A DNA stretch of 64,000 bases, taken from Micromonospora sp. WMMD1102. GTDB taxonomy: Bacteria > Actinomycetota > Actinomycetes > Mycobacteriales > Micromonosporaceae. The notes under the pieces were generated by a model. The model did no database searches. It saw nothing but the letters and a program-made list of their open reading frames with translations, and was not told where the DNA came from. Each line of letters begins with the position of its first letter. Position 1 is the first letter of the stretch. Of this stretch, positions 9,043-17,011 are shown piece after piece. Made by a program: the position numbers and the translations under genes. The DNA is taken from positions 1,116,001-1,180,000 of the forward strand of contig NZ_JARUBN010000001.1 of the NCBI RefSeq assembly GCF_029626265.1, given 5' to 3'.

Positions 9043-9092
9043 CGCTAAATTGATTTAGCGGGAGGATGCTCGGCGCCGGTCGCCATTGTCAA
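9043..9092 (-). promoter_or_regulatory. Promoter with LacI operator, site 3 of 4 (secreted hydrolase)
   Basis: On the minus strand a TTGACA -35 (9092-9087) is followed 26 bp later by an operator at 9060-9043. The plus-strand operator reads CGCTAAATTGATTTAGCG, perfect 8-bp arms around two bases. The spacing matches the importer promoter at 4138. It would drive and repress the leftward secreted hydrolase gene. Confidence 0.7.
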
Positions 9093-9133
9093 GGGACGAC
9101 CGGTCTGCCCGGGCCCGAATCGAGGGCCGCGAC

Positions 9134-9183
9134 TTGACACCGGCGACGCGGATGACGAGAGTACCTGCTAACTCGATTTAGCG
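9134..9183 (+). promoter_or_regulatory. Orphan promoter with LacI operator, site 4 of 4
   Basis: TTGACA (9134-9139) is followed 26 bp later by TGCTAACTCGATTTAGCG (9166-9183), the same layout as at 4138 and 9092 but pointing rightward. Downstream there is no rightward gene before the second LacI gene, which runs in the opposite direction. It may be a relic of a lost gene, drive an antisense RNA, or act as a second operator for the hydrolase promoter. Confidence 0.5.
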
Positions 9184-9270
9184 ACGCATCCGTGAGCGGC
9201 CCGCAGCTGTTCGGTCCGCCGGTGGACTCTCACCGGGCAGTGCCCCGGCCCCGGTGTGCGGCACCCCCGT

Positions 9271-9300
9271 CCGCATCCCGGGGCCGGTTCCGGGATGCGG
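9271..9300. terminator. Hairpin terminator
   Basis: CCGCATCCCGG (9271-9281) pairs perfectly with CCGGGATGCGG (9290-9300) around an 8-nt loop. It lies just beyond the end of the leftward second LacI gene and also downstream of the orphan rightward promoter, so it could stop transcripts from either side. Confidence 0.65.
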
Positions 9301-9362
9301 CCGTCGGCACGGGCCCGGCGGTCCGCACCCGCCGGCCGTGACCGTCGCTTCCGGAGCGGTCG

Positions 9363-10403
9363 CTATCGCGGACCGGGTGCCGCGGTACTGCCGCGCAGCA
9401 CGAGCGTGGTGTCCAACTCGTACCGGTGCTGCGTCAGGGCCCGGCCCTCGGCGAGGGCCAGGACGAGCCGGGCGGCGGTGGCGCCCATCTCCGCGAACGG
9501 CTGGCGCACGGTGGTCAGGCCCGGGGCGAGCCAGCCGGCCTGCTCGACGTCGTCGAAGCCGACCACGCTGAGGTCGTCGGGGATGCGCAGGCCGAGCTGG
9601 CGCGCCGCCTCGTAGACGCCCATCGCCTGTAGGTCGTCGCCGCAGAGCACGGCGGTGGGGGCCGCCGGCAGGGTCAACAGCTCCCGGCCGAGGTCCCGGC
9701 CCTCCTCGAAGGTGAACTCGCCGTGCCGGAGCAGTCCGTCGTCGAACGGGATGCCGACGTGGTCGAGGGCGGCCCGGATCCCGTCCAACCTGGCCCGTGC
9801 GGACAGGTCCCTGGTCGGGCCGGCGAGTACGCCGATCCGGCGGTGCCCGAGGTCGAGCAGGTGCCGGGTGGCGGCGACCGCGCCGCTCCAGTTGTTCGTC
9901 CCGACGGCCGGCGTCGGGAAGAGGTCGCCGATCGGGTCGACCGCCACCAGCGGAACACCACTGGCCGCGAGCATCTCGCGGTGCCGGGCGGTGACTCCGG
10001 GGAAGACGGTGATGATTCCGGCGGGCTGCCGCAGCAGGAGCGGTTCGACCCACAGCTCCCCGGCCGAGCCGCGTGGGCCCACGTCGGTGAACCCGACGGT
10101 GCAGTCGCGGAGCGCCGCGACTCCGGCGACACCGCGCATGATCTCGATCGCGATGGAGCCGAGCATCTGCTGGAACACCACCTCCAGGCCGTGCGCGGTC
10201 CTGGCCGGAAACGGCCGGCGGTAGCCGTGGTCGCGCAGCAGCGCCTCCACGCGTTGCCGGGTCTGCTCGCCCACCCCGGCCCGGCCGTTGAGCACCTTGG
10301 AGACGGTGGGCGGCGACACGCCTGCCAGCTCGGCGATCGTCGCGATGGGCAGATCTCCACGGCGTCGAGCCGGACGGCGTCTCGGTCGGCCTTCCTCCAG
10401 CAC
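9363..10403 (-). CDS. LacI-family repressor of the arabinan/xylan module
   Basis: This 346-residue regulator has its helix-turn-helix at about residues 20-42 (IATIAELAGVSPPTVSKVL), a hinge, and a sugar-sensor domain. The sensor ends in the typical VVGFDDVEQAGWLAPGLTTV region. An arginine-rich stretch of about 18 residues precedes the DNA-binding part, so the GTG at 10403 may not be the true start. Four ATGTkAGCGsTmACAT sites lie nearby, one of them 83 bp upstream of its own start, which suggests autoregulation and control of the neighbouring GH43, GH127 and GH27 genes. Confidence 0.9.
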   Translation of the reverse strand: MLEEGRPRRRPARRRGDLPIATIAELAGVSPPTVSKVLNGRAGVGEQTRQRVEALLRDHGYRRPFPARTAHGLEVVFQQMLGSIAIEIMRGVAGVAALRDCTVGFTDVGPRGSAGELWVEPLLLRQPAGIITVFPGVTARHREMLAASGVPLVAVDPIGDLFPTPAVGTNNWSGAVAATRHLLDLGHRRIGVLAGPTRDLSARARLDGIRAALDHVGIPFDDGLLRHGEFTFEEGRDLGRELLTLPAAPTAVLCGDDLQAMGVYEAARQLGLRIPDDLSVVGFDDVEQAGWLAPGLTTVRQPFAEMGATAARLVLALAEGRALTQHRYELDTTLVLRGSTAAPGPR

Positions 10404-10485
10404 GCCCGGAGTCTACGGCGATCGCGAACGGTCCCGGCGGGGCCGAGCGGTCGGGCGGGCGGCGGTGACCTGGGACGACGGCACG

Positions 10486-10503
10486 AATGTTAGCGGCCAC
10501 ATT
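10486..10503. promoter_or_regulatory. Second-type LacI operator, site A (regulator promoter)
   Basis: AATGTTAGCGGCCACATT is an imperfect palindrome of the class found at 10801, 22953 and 23043. It lies 83 bp upstream of the second LacI gene and probably autoregulates it. Confidence 0.6.
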
Positions 10504-10800
10504 TCGTACCGCCTATCCGGTCTGCCGGCCTCGCCCGGTCTGGCCCTCCCGCCGGGCGCCATGGCTGGCGGTCCGGGGGCAGGTCAGCGGGGGTGTGGCA
10601 GGTCCGTGACGGATTCGGTGCCGGACCTCGACGCTCGACGGGAGGCCGCCGGCCGTTGGTCACTTTCGCGAAACCTCGCCGACATATCTTGACGGATGTC
10701 GGTGACATCGGCCAGAGTCCATGTGAGTGGGGCGGCGGGCAACCGGGATGCCCGGCCGGCCGGCTCGACGGCCGGGAGTCAAGGGTGCAGTTCGGGCGAT

Positions 10801-10818
10801 AATGTGAGCGCTAACATC
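10801..10818. promoter_or_regulatory. Second-type LacI operator, site B (GH43 upstream region)
   Basis: AATGTGAGCGCTAACATC has near-perfect dyad symmetry about a central CG, typical of LacI-family operators. It lies in the 671-bp divergent region between the LacI gene and the GH43-CBM gene, about 140 bp upstream of the promoter-like hexamers at 10960. Confidence 0.65.
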
Positions 10819-10959
10819 GCCGGTCGTGACTGCATCTGCGTTGTCGTGTCCGTGTCGGGAGCGCAACGTACCGGCCCATTCATCGAACTAATTAGACAGT
10901 CCTACTGGCCCGCCCAGGGGGATATGGAAGCAATGCACCGGTAAGCCCGGGGTTACACG

Positions 10960-10988
10960 TTGACATGCATCAGACTGTCGCCCTACTT
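10960..10988 (+). promoter_or_regulatory. Candidate promoter of the GH43-CBM6-CBM2 gene
   Basis: TTGACA (10960-10965) and CTACTT (10983-10988) are separated by 17 bp. This puts a start site about 80 nt before the ATG at 11075. The local sequence is less GC-rich than its surroundings. Confidence 0.45.
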
Positions 10989-11074
10989 TGACAACGACGT
11001 CTATCGATGAATGGCGGGCGGCTTCTTCGGCGTCGTACCACCGACGCCGGTGCGTCGGCAGAGGGAGTTGTGTC

Positions 11075-12988
11075 ATGTCGAGACGGGCATCCGCCGTCGG
11101 GTCCGGGGTGACCCACCCCGACCGGCGCGCGGACGTAGCGGCGAACCATCCGTCCGGCCGGGCACGCCGCCGCGTGCCCGGCCACTCATCCCGAGGGGTC
11201 GTTGTGGAACAGGTACCCGCATCCCGCACGGTCGACAGGTTCAGCCGGGCCGTCGCCTGGCTCGCCAGTCTGGTCTGCGTCACGGCGCTGGTCGCCGTCG
11301 TGCAACAACCGGCCCGCGCGGACAACCCGATCGTGCAGACGATCTACACCGCCGATCCGGCACCGCTGGTCCACCAGGGGCGGGTCTACCTGTACACCGG
11401 GCACGACGAGGACGGGTCGACCTACTTCACCATGCGTGACTGGCGGGTGTTCTCGTCCGCCGACATGGTGAACTGGACCGACCACGGTTCGCCGATGAGC
11501 CTGGCGACCTTCGCCTGGGCCTCCGCGGACGCCTGGGCCGGGCACACCATCTACCGCAACGGCAAGTTCTACTGGTACGTGCCGGTGAAGAACCGGTCGA
11601 CCGGGCGGATGGCGATCGGGGTCGGGGTGTCGGAGAGCCCCACCGGCCCGTTCCGGGACGCGTTGGGCCGGCCGCTGGTGGAGAACGGTGAGATCGACCC
11701 GGCGGCCTTCATCGACGACAACGGCCAGGCGTACCTGTACTGGGGCAACCCGAACCTGTGGTACGTGCGGCTGAACGCCGACATGATCTCCTTCTCGGGC
11801 GGGCCGACGCAGATCCCGTTGACAGCGACGGGCTTCGGCGCCCGGTCCGGCAACACGAGCCGGCCCACCCTCTACGAGGAGGCGCCGTGGGTCTACAAGC
11901 GCAACGGCCAGTACTACATGATCTTCGCGGCGGAGTGTTGCAGCGAGTTCATCGCCTACTCCACCGGACCGTCGGCGACCGGGCCGTGGACGTACCGCGG
12001 GACGATCATGCCCCGGCAGGGCGGGAGCTTCACCAACCATCCCGGCATCATCGACTTCAACGGCGGCTCGTACTTCTTCTACCACAACGGGGCACTGCCC
12101 GGCGGCGGCGGATACACCCGCTCGGTGGCGGTCGAGAAGTTCAGCTACAACGCCGACGGGACCATCCCGACGATGAACATGACGAGCGCCGGCGCACCGC
12201 AGATCGGCACCCTCGACCCGTACTCGCGGCAGGAGGCCGAGACGATCGCCTGGAGCAGCGGGGTGGAGACCGAGGTCTCCACCGCGGGCGGCATGAACGT
12301 CGCCTTCATCAGCGACGGCGACTACATCAAGGTCAAGGGGGTCGGCTTCGGCGCCGGTGCCGCCACCTTCAACGCGCGGGTCGCCTCCGCTACCAGCGGC
12401 GGCCGGATCGAGGTGCGGCTGGGCAGCGCGACCGGGACCGTCGTCGGCACCTGCACCGTCCCCGGCACGGGCGGCTGGCAGACCTGGACCACAGTCAGCT
12501 GCCCGGTCAGCAACGTCAGCGGCACCCACGACCTCTTCCTGCGCTTCACCGGCGGCAGCGGCAACCTGTTCAACGTCGACTGGTGGCAGTTCAACGTCCG
12601 TGGCACCCCCACCGCGCCGCCGAGCCCGCAGCCGACCGCTACCACGCCGCCGGCACCCACCCCGAGCGCGAGTGCGAGCACGCCGCCGGCCGGCGGCGCG
12701 TGCACGGTGGCGTACCGCACCACCAACTCGTGGGCGGGCGGCTTCCAGGCCGAGGTGACGGTGACCGCCGGATCGGCGCCGGTGGACGGCTGGACGGTTC
12801 GCTGGACCCTGGGCGCCGGGCAGTCGGTCGGCCAGGTCTGGAACGGTACGGCCAGCACCAGCGGATCCACGGTCACCGTCCGGAACACGTCGTACAACGG
12901 TGCTCTCGCGGCGGGCGGCTCGACGACGTTCGGCTTCATCGCCGGTGGTACGCCCTCGGCACCGTCGTTCAGCTGCACCAGCCCGTAG
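11075..12988 (+). CDS. Secreted GH43 glycosidase with CBM6 and CBM2
   Basis: This 637-residue enzyme probably releases arabinose or xylose residues from arabinan or arabinoxylan outside the cell. The order is a long Arg-rich leader with a signal helix ending PARA (about residue 82), the GH43 propeller (85-370), CBM6 (384-508), a Pro/Thr/Ser linker and CBM2 (543-636). The GH43 triad is visible: Asp94 (TADPA, base), Asp208 (EIDPA) and Glu269 (YEEAPW, acid). The ATG at 11075 has GAGGGAG seven bases upstream. A GTG at 11204 with GAGGGG would give a shorter, more ordinary signal peptide and remains possible. Confidence 0.9.
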   Translation: MSRRASAVGSGVTHPDRRADVAANHPSGRARRRVPGHSSRGVVVEQVPASRTVDRFSRAVAWLASLVCVTALVAVVQQPARADNPIVQTIYTADPAPLVHQGRVYLYTGHDEDGSTYFTMRDWRVFSSADMVNWTDHGSPMSLATFAWASADAWAGHTIYRNGKFYWYVPVKNRSTGRMAIGVGVSESPTGPFRDALGRPLVENGEIDPAAFIDDNGQAYLYWGNPNLWYVRLNADMISFSGGPTQIPLTATGFGARSGNTSRPTLYEEAPWVYKRNGQYYMIFAAECCSEFIAYSTGPSATGPWTYRGTIMPRQGGSFTNHPGIIDFNGGSYFFYHNGALPGGGGYTRSVAVEKFSYNADGTIPTMNMTSAGAPQIGTLDPYSRQEAETIAWSSGVETEVSTAGGMNVAFISDGDYIKVKGVGFGAGAATFNARVASATSGGRIEVRLGSATGTVVGTCTVPGTGGWQTWTTVSCPVSNVSGTHDLFLRFTGGSGNLFNVDWWQFNVRGTPTAPPSPQPTATTPPAPTPSASASTPPAGGACTVAYRTTNSWAGGFQAEVTVTAGSAPVDGWTVRWTLGAGQSVGQVWNGTASTSGSTVTVRNTSYNGALAAGGSTTFGFIAGGTPSAPSFSCTSP

Positions 12989-13013
12989 CCGAGCCAGCCG
13001 TCGAACTGGGAGG

Positions 13014-13038
13014 GGACCGCGGCACACCGCTGCGGTCC
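13014..13038. terminator. Hairpin terminator after GH43 gene
   Basis: GGACCGC (13014-13020) and GCGGTCC (13032-13038) form a 7-bp stem 25 bp beyond the GH43 stop codon and before the fucose-module operator. Confidence 0.5.
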
Positions 13039-13054
13039 GCCTCCTGTCGACCCA

Positions 13055-13068
13055 TACATCTGATGTTA
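13055..13068. promoter_or_regulatory. GntR operator candidate, importer side
   Basis: TACATCTGATGTTA contains ACAT-CTG-ATGT, matched by ACAT-CTA-ATGT at 18510. A partial copy (ACATCTGAC) occurs at 13213, closer to the permease gene. It lies 199 bp upstream of the ribose-type permease and is the likely site of the GntR regulator. Confidence 0.55.
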
Positions 13069-13266
13069 CGAGCTGTAGTCAGGGTGGTGGCCAGTCGGAT
13101 CGCCCCGCCGATCGTCCGGGAGTTCCTGGGGCTGCAACGATGTCGAAACCTCCTCGAAGGACCTTGGCAACGGTCGGCCGGCGTGGCAGGGTAACGCCAG
13201 GTCGGCTGCAAACATCTGACCTATCCGGACGGTGCTGCGGCGAAGCTGGGGAGGTCGGGTTCGGCG

Positions 13267-14271
13267 ATGACTACCGTCGAGCAGTCCGTCGAGACGCGGG
13301 GAAGGCTGGCCGACTGGTTCCGGCAGCGGATCTCGCACGCCGTCTCGGAGTTCACCGCCGCCGTCGCCCTGGTGGTGCTCTTCGTCGCGCTCAGCTTCGC
13401 CAGTCCACACTTCCTGACCGCCGACAACCTGTTCAACATCGGCTCCCAGACCGCCGTGATCGCGATCATCGCCACGGCACAGACCATGGTGATCATCACC
13501 CGGGGGATCGACCTGTCGGTGGGGTCGGTCGCTGCCCTGGCCGGCGTCGTGGGCGCGATGGCCGTCCGTGACCTGGGCTTCTCCGTCTGGGCCGCCACCG
13601 GGGTCGCGGTCGCCGTCGGGGCGATCGCCGGACTGCTGAACGGACTGCTGGTGACCGTGGCCCGGATCCCGCCGTTCATCGCGACCCTCGGCACGATGTC
13701 GGCGGGACGTGGTCTGGTCTTCATCGTCACCGGGGCGGTCGGGGTCTACGGGCTGCCCAAGTCCTTCCAACTGCTCGGCAACGGCGAGCTGTTCGGGGTC
13801 CCGTTCGCCGTACTGCTCACCGCCGTCGTTGCCGTCGGGGTGGCGTTCCTGCTCTCCCAGACCCGGTTCGGCCAGTACGCCTACGCGATGGGCTCCAACC
13901 CGGAGGCCGCCCGGCGCTCGGGCATCCCGGTCGGCCGTCACCTGACCGGGGTGTACGTACTGGCCGGCGTGCTGGTCGGGCTGGGCGGCATGATCGCGGC
14001 TTCCCGGGTCAACTCCGGTCAGCCCAACTACGGGATCGCACTCGAACTCGACGTCATCGCCGCGGCCGTCATCGGCGGAGCCAGCCTCTTCGGCGGGCAG
14101 GGCCGGATCGTCGGGACGATGATCGGCGCCTTCCTGATCGCCCTGGTGCGCAACGGCGCCGTACTGCTCGACATCAGCATCCACTACCAGCAGGTGATCG
14201 TCGGTCTGATCATCTGGGCCGCCGTCTACTTCGACCAGTACCGCCGCCGCCGTCTGGAGGCACGTGGCTGA
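13267..14271 (+). CDS. Ribose-type (RbsC) sugar ABC transporter permease
   Basis: The 334-residue membrane protein is a branched-chain/ribose-class permease with about ten hydrophobic spans. It has the conserved segment GIDLSVGSVAALAG and the NPEAARRSGIP loop near the middle. The ATG at 13267 has GGGGAGG 12 bases upstream. It is first in an operon with a binding lipoprotein and a single-domain ATPase. Linkage to L-fuconate dehydratase suggests L-fucose or a related deoxy sugar as substrate. Confidence 0.92.
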   Translation: MTTVEQSVETRGRLADWFRQRISHAVSEFTAAVALVVLFVALSFASPHFLTADNLFNIGSQTAVIAIIATAQTMVIITRGIDLSVGSVAALAGVVGAMAVRDLGFSVWAATGVAVAVGAIAGLLNGLLVTVARIPPFIATLGTMSAGRGLVFIVTGAVGVYGLPKSFQLLGNGELFGVPFAVLLTAVVAVGVAFLLSQTRFGQYAYAMGSNPEAARRSGIPVGRHLTGVYVLAGVLVGLGGMIAASRVNSGQPNYGIALELDVIAAAVIGGASLFGGQGRIVGTMIGAFLIALVRNGAVLLDISIHYQQVIVGLIIWAAVYFDQYRRRRLEARG

Positions 14272-14314
14272 CGTGCCCCGCTCCGGCCACCCGGGACGAG
14301 GAAGGACACACCAA

Positions 14315-15370
14315 ATGTCATACCGCAGCACGAGCAGCCGGTGGGTGGGCGTGCGCCGCCCGTACGGCCGGGCACTTCTGGTCGCCCTGCTGGCGACGTC
14401 GGTCCTCACCGCGTGCGGAAGTGTCGAGGTCCGCGACGGCGACGACGGCGCGCCGAAGGAGCAGAGCGGGCCGCTGGAACTCGCCGTGGTGCCCAAGGCC
14501 GTCGGCCACGAGTTCTGGAACACGGTACGGGCCGGCGCCGAGTGCGCCGCGAAGCGGGCCGGGGACGTCACGGTGCAGTGGGACGGGGTGACCGCCGAGA
14601 CCGACGTGGAGGGACAGGTCAACCTCCTACAGAACTTCGTCACCAGGAAGGTCGACGGCATCGTCTACGCGGCGACCGACTCCGCCGCGCTGGCGCCTGC
14701 CACCGAGCGGGCCGTCACGGCCGGGATCCCGGTCGCGATGATCGACTCCGGCACCGACCCGCAGCCGGACAACGTGCCGCTGTACGCCACCGACAACCGG
14801 GCCGCGGCCGTGCAGGCGGCCAAGCTGCTCGCCGACGAACTCGGCGCCGGCAACCACGACGTGGCGCTCATCGAGTTCCAGCCGGGCTCGCAGACCAACA
14901 CCGAACGGGTCGAGGGCTTCAAGGATGGCCTGACGAAGTACCCCAACCTGAAGCTGGTGGGACAGCAGCCCAGCCACAGCGACGTCAACGAGGCTCGCCG
15001 GGTCACCGAGAACATCCTCACCGCCAACCCGCGGCTCGCCGGCGTCTTCGCGGCCAACGAGCCGAGCGTGCTCGGCGCCGCGCAGGCCATCCAGGCGGCC
15101 GGCAAGTCCGGCAAGGTCGTCATCATCGGCTGGGACGCCGCCCCCGACGAGATCGCCGGGCTGCGCAGCGGACAGATCTCGGCGCTTGTGGTGCAGAACC
15201 CGTTCAAGATGGGTTACCTCGGGGTGGACAGCATGGTGAAGCACCTCCGTGACAAGGCGCCGCTGGCGTCGGCGGACACCGGCGTCACGTTCCTGACCAA
15301 GGAGAACATCGACGCCGCCGAGTCCAAGGCGGTACTCGAGCCGAACTGCGACAACCCTCCGGTGCGGTGA
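14315..15370 (+). CDS. Ribose-type sugar-binding lipoprotein
   Basis: The 351-residue product has a lipobox (SVLTAC, Cys about residue 32) and a periplasmic-binding-protein-like fold of the ribose/galactose type. Typical segments are KVDGIVYAATDSAALAPA and VVIIGWDAAPDEIAGLRSG. The ATG at 14315 is chosen for the GAGGAAGGA site eight bases upstream. Its stop overlaps the ATPase start. It delivers the sugar to the permease encoded immediately before it. Confidence 0.92.
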   Translation: MSYRSTSSRWVGVRRPYGRALLVALLATSVLTACGSVEVRDGDDGAPKEQSGPLELAVVPKAVGHEFWNTVRAGAECAAKRAGDVTVQWDGVTAETDVEGQVNLLQNFVTRKVDGIVYAATDSAALAPATERAVTAGIPVAMIDSGTDPQPDNVPLYATDNRAAAVQAAKLLADELGAGNHDVALIEFQPGSQTNTERVEGFKDGLTKYPNLKLVGQQPSHSDVNEARRVTENILTANPRLAGVFAANEPSVLGAAQAIQAAGKSGKVVIIGWDAAPDEIAGLRSGQISALVVQNPFKMGYLGVDSMVKHLRDKAPLASADTGVTFLTKENIDAAESKAVLEPNCDNPPVR

Positions 15371-16209
15371 TGGGCACGACGCCGGTCGGCGGTACGGCCA
15401 CCGAGCCGGGGCAGGGCAGCACCGAGCCGGGGCGGGGCGCCGCCGGGGAGCCGGTGCTGGAGGCGCGCGGCGTCGTCAAGCGGTTCGGGCACGTCGAGGC
15501 GTTGCGCGGCGCCGACTTCACCGTGCACCGGGCGGAGGTCGTGGCGCTGATCGGCGACAACGGGGCGGGCAAGAGCACCCTGGTCAAGGCGCTGTCCGGT
15601 GTGCACGCCCCGGACGAGGGGGAGATCCGGGTCGGCGGCCGGGCCGTGCACTTCGCCAGCCCGATCGACGCCCGCCGGGCCGGGGTGGAGACGGTGTACC
15701 AGGATCTCGCCGTGGCCGACGACCTGAGCGTCGCCGCCAACCTCTACCTGGGGCGGGAGATCTCCCGCCCCGGGCTGCTGGGCCGGCTCGGGCTGCTCGA
15801 CAAGCCCGCCATGCGCCGGGGGGCCGCCGCCGCGCTGGACGAGCTGGGCGTCCGGATCCCCCGGGTCAGCACCCCGATCGCGATGCTCTCCGGCGGGCAG
15901 CGGCAGTGCGTGGCGGTGGCCAGGGCGATCATCTGGGCGACGAACGTCGTCATCCTGGACGAGCCCACCGCGGCGCTCGGCGTGGTGCAGACCGGGCGGG
16001 TGCTCGACGTGGTGCGGCGGGCCCGGGACGCGGGCATGTCCGTGGTGCTGGTCAGCCACAACATGCCGCAGGTGCTCGAGATCGCCGACCGGATCGAGGT
16101 GCTGCGGCTCGGTCGCCGGACGGCCCGGTTCCGGGCCGACGAGGTCGGCACGGACGACCTGGTCGCGGCGATGACCGGCGCCCGGACCACCGCCCCGGAG
16201 GACCACTGA
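15370..16209 (+). CDS. Sugar ABC transporter ATPase, single-domain
   Basis: This 279-residue protein has Walker A GDNGAGKST, signature LSGGQRQCVAVAR, Walker B VVILDEPTAALG and the switch His in LVSHNM. It has one nucleotide-binding domain, whereas RbsA has two, as in FrcA-type fructose/fucose importers. An ATG at 15370 overlaps the previous stop; a GTG three bases earlier is equally possible. The preceding Gly/Pro/Glu-rich 30 residues are not conserved in the family. Confidence 0.92.
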   Translation: MGTTPVGGTATEPGQGSTEPGRGAAGEPVLEARGVVKRFGHVEALRGADFTVHRAEVVALIGDNGAGKSTLVKALSGVHAPDEGEIRVGGRAVHFASPIDARRAGVETVYQDLAVADDLSVAANLYLGREISRPGLLGRLGLLDKPAMRRGAAAALDELGVRIPRVSTPIAMLSGGQRQCVAVARAIIWATNVVILDEPTAALGVVQTGRVLDVVRRARDAGMSVVLVSHNMPQVLEIADRIEVLRLGRRTARFRADEVGTDDLVAAMTGARTTAPEDH

Positions 16210-16274
16210 CGGCCACCGCCCGCGCCGGCCGCGCGCTCCGGGCCCGCTCAGCCGGCCGGCAGTTCCGGGCCCGC

Positions 16275-16997
16275 TCAGACGGCCGGGAGGTCCGAGGCCG
16301 GGTCGGGATCCTCGGGCAGCCCGTGCAGCGACTCCTCGACGCCGACCAGGTGGTTGGCCATCCGGATCCTGGCCCGTTCGGGGTCGCGGGCGACGAGCGC
16401 GGTCCAGATCGCCACGTGCTCCTCGTGGGTACGCCGGTCCGCACCCTCCTCGTGCAGGCTGCGCCAGAGCCGCCCCCGGACGGTACGCCCGGCGAACGCC
16501 TCGATCAGGCCGACGAGTACCGGATTGTCGCTGTGCGCCGCGATGATGCGGTGGAAGGCGATGTCGATCTCGATGATCCGCTCGTGGTCCGGCGGCGTCT
16601 GGCCGACGGAGCGGGCCGCTTCGTCGAGCAGGTCCTTGGCCTGGGCCAGCGCCTCGTCGGTGATCCTGGTGGCGGCCAGCCGGGCCGCCTCGCATTCGAG
16701 CAGGCGCCGGACGGTGTGGATGTGCCGCGCGTCGCCCTGGCCCTGTAGGTCGACGACGAAACCCATCGGCGCCAGCAGCTGGGTGGTGTCGAGGTTCGTG
16801 ACGTACGTCCCGTCGCCCTGCCGGGTGTTGACGATGCCGAGGATCGACAGCGCCGACACCCCCTCGCGCAGCGAGCCGCGCGAGACGCCCAGCGACTCGG
16901 CGAGGTCCTTCTCGACGGGAAGCCGGTCGCCGGGCCGGAACATCCCCTCCAGGATCATCCGCTTGATGCCGTTCACCACGTCGTCGGTGCGGGACAT
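16275..16997 (-). CDS. GntR-family (FadR-type) regulator of the fucose module
   Basis: This 240-residue protein has an N-terminal winged helix (residues 5-70, with RLPVEKDLAESLGVSRGSLREGV) and a helical FCD ligand-binding domain. The FCD domain has metal-ligand candidates in EIDIAFHRIIAAHSDN and the distal His of THEEHVAI. It lies 14 bp downstream of the L-fuconate dehydratase gene on the same strand, so the two are co-transcribed. ACATCTrATGT motifs upstream of both the dehydratase and the importer are its probable targets. The importer operon meets it tail to tail. Confidence 0.9.
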   Translation of the reverse strand: MSRTDDVVNGIKRMILEGMFRPGDRLPVEKDLAESLGVSRGSLREGVSALSILGIVNTRQGDGTYVTNLDTTQLLAPMGFVVDLQGQGDARHIHTVRRLLECEAARLAATRITDEALAQAKDLLDEAARSVGQTPPDHERIIEIDIAFHRIIAAHSDNPVLVGLIEAFAGRTVRGRLWRSLHEEGADRRTHEEHVAIWTALVARDPERARIRMANHLVGVEESLHGLPEDPDPASDLPAV

Positions 16998-17011
16998 GAC
17001 GGGCGGGTTCC

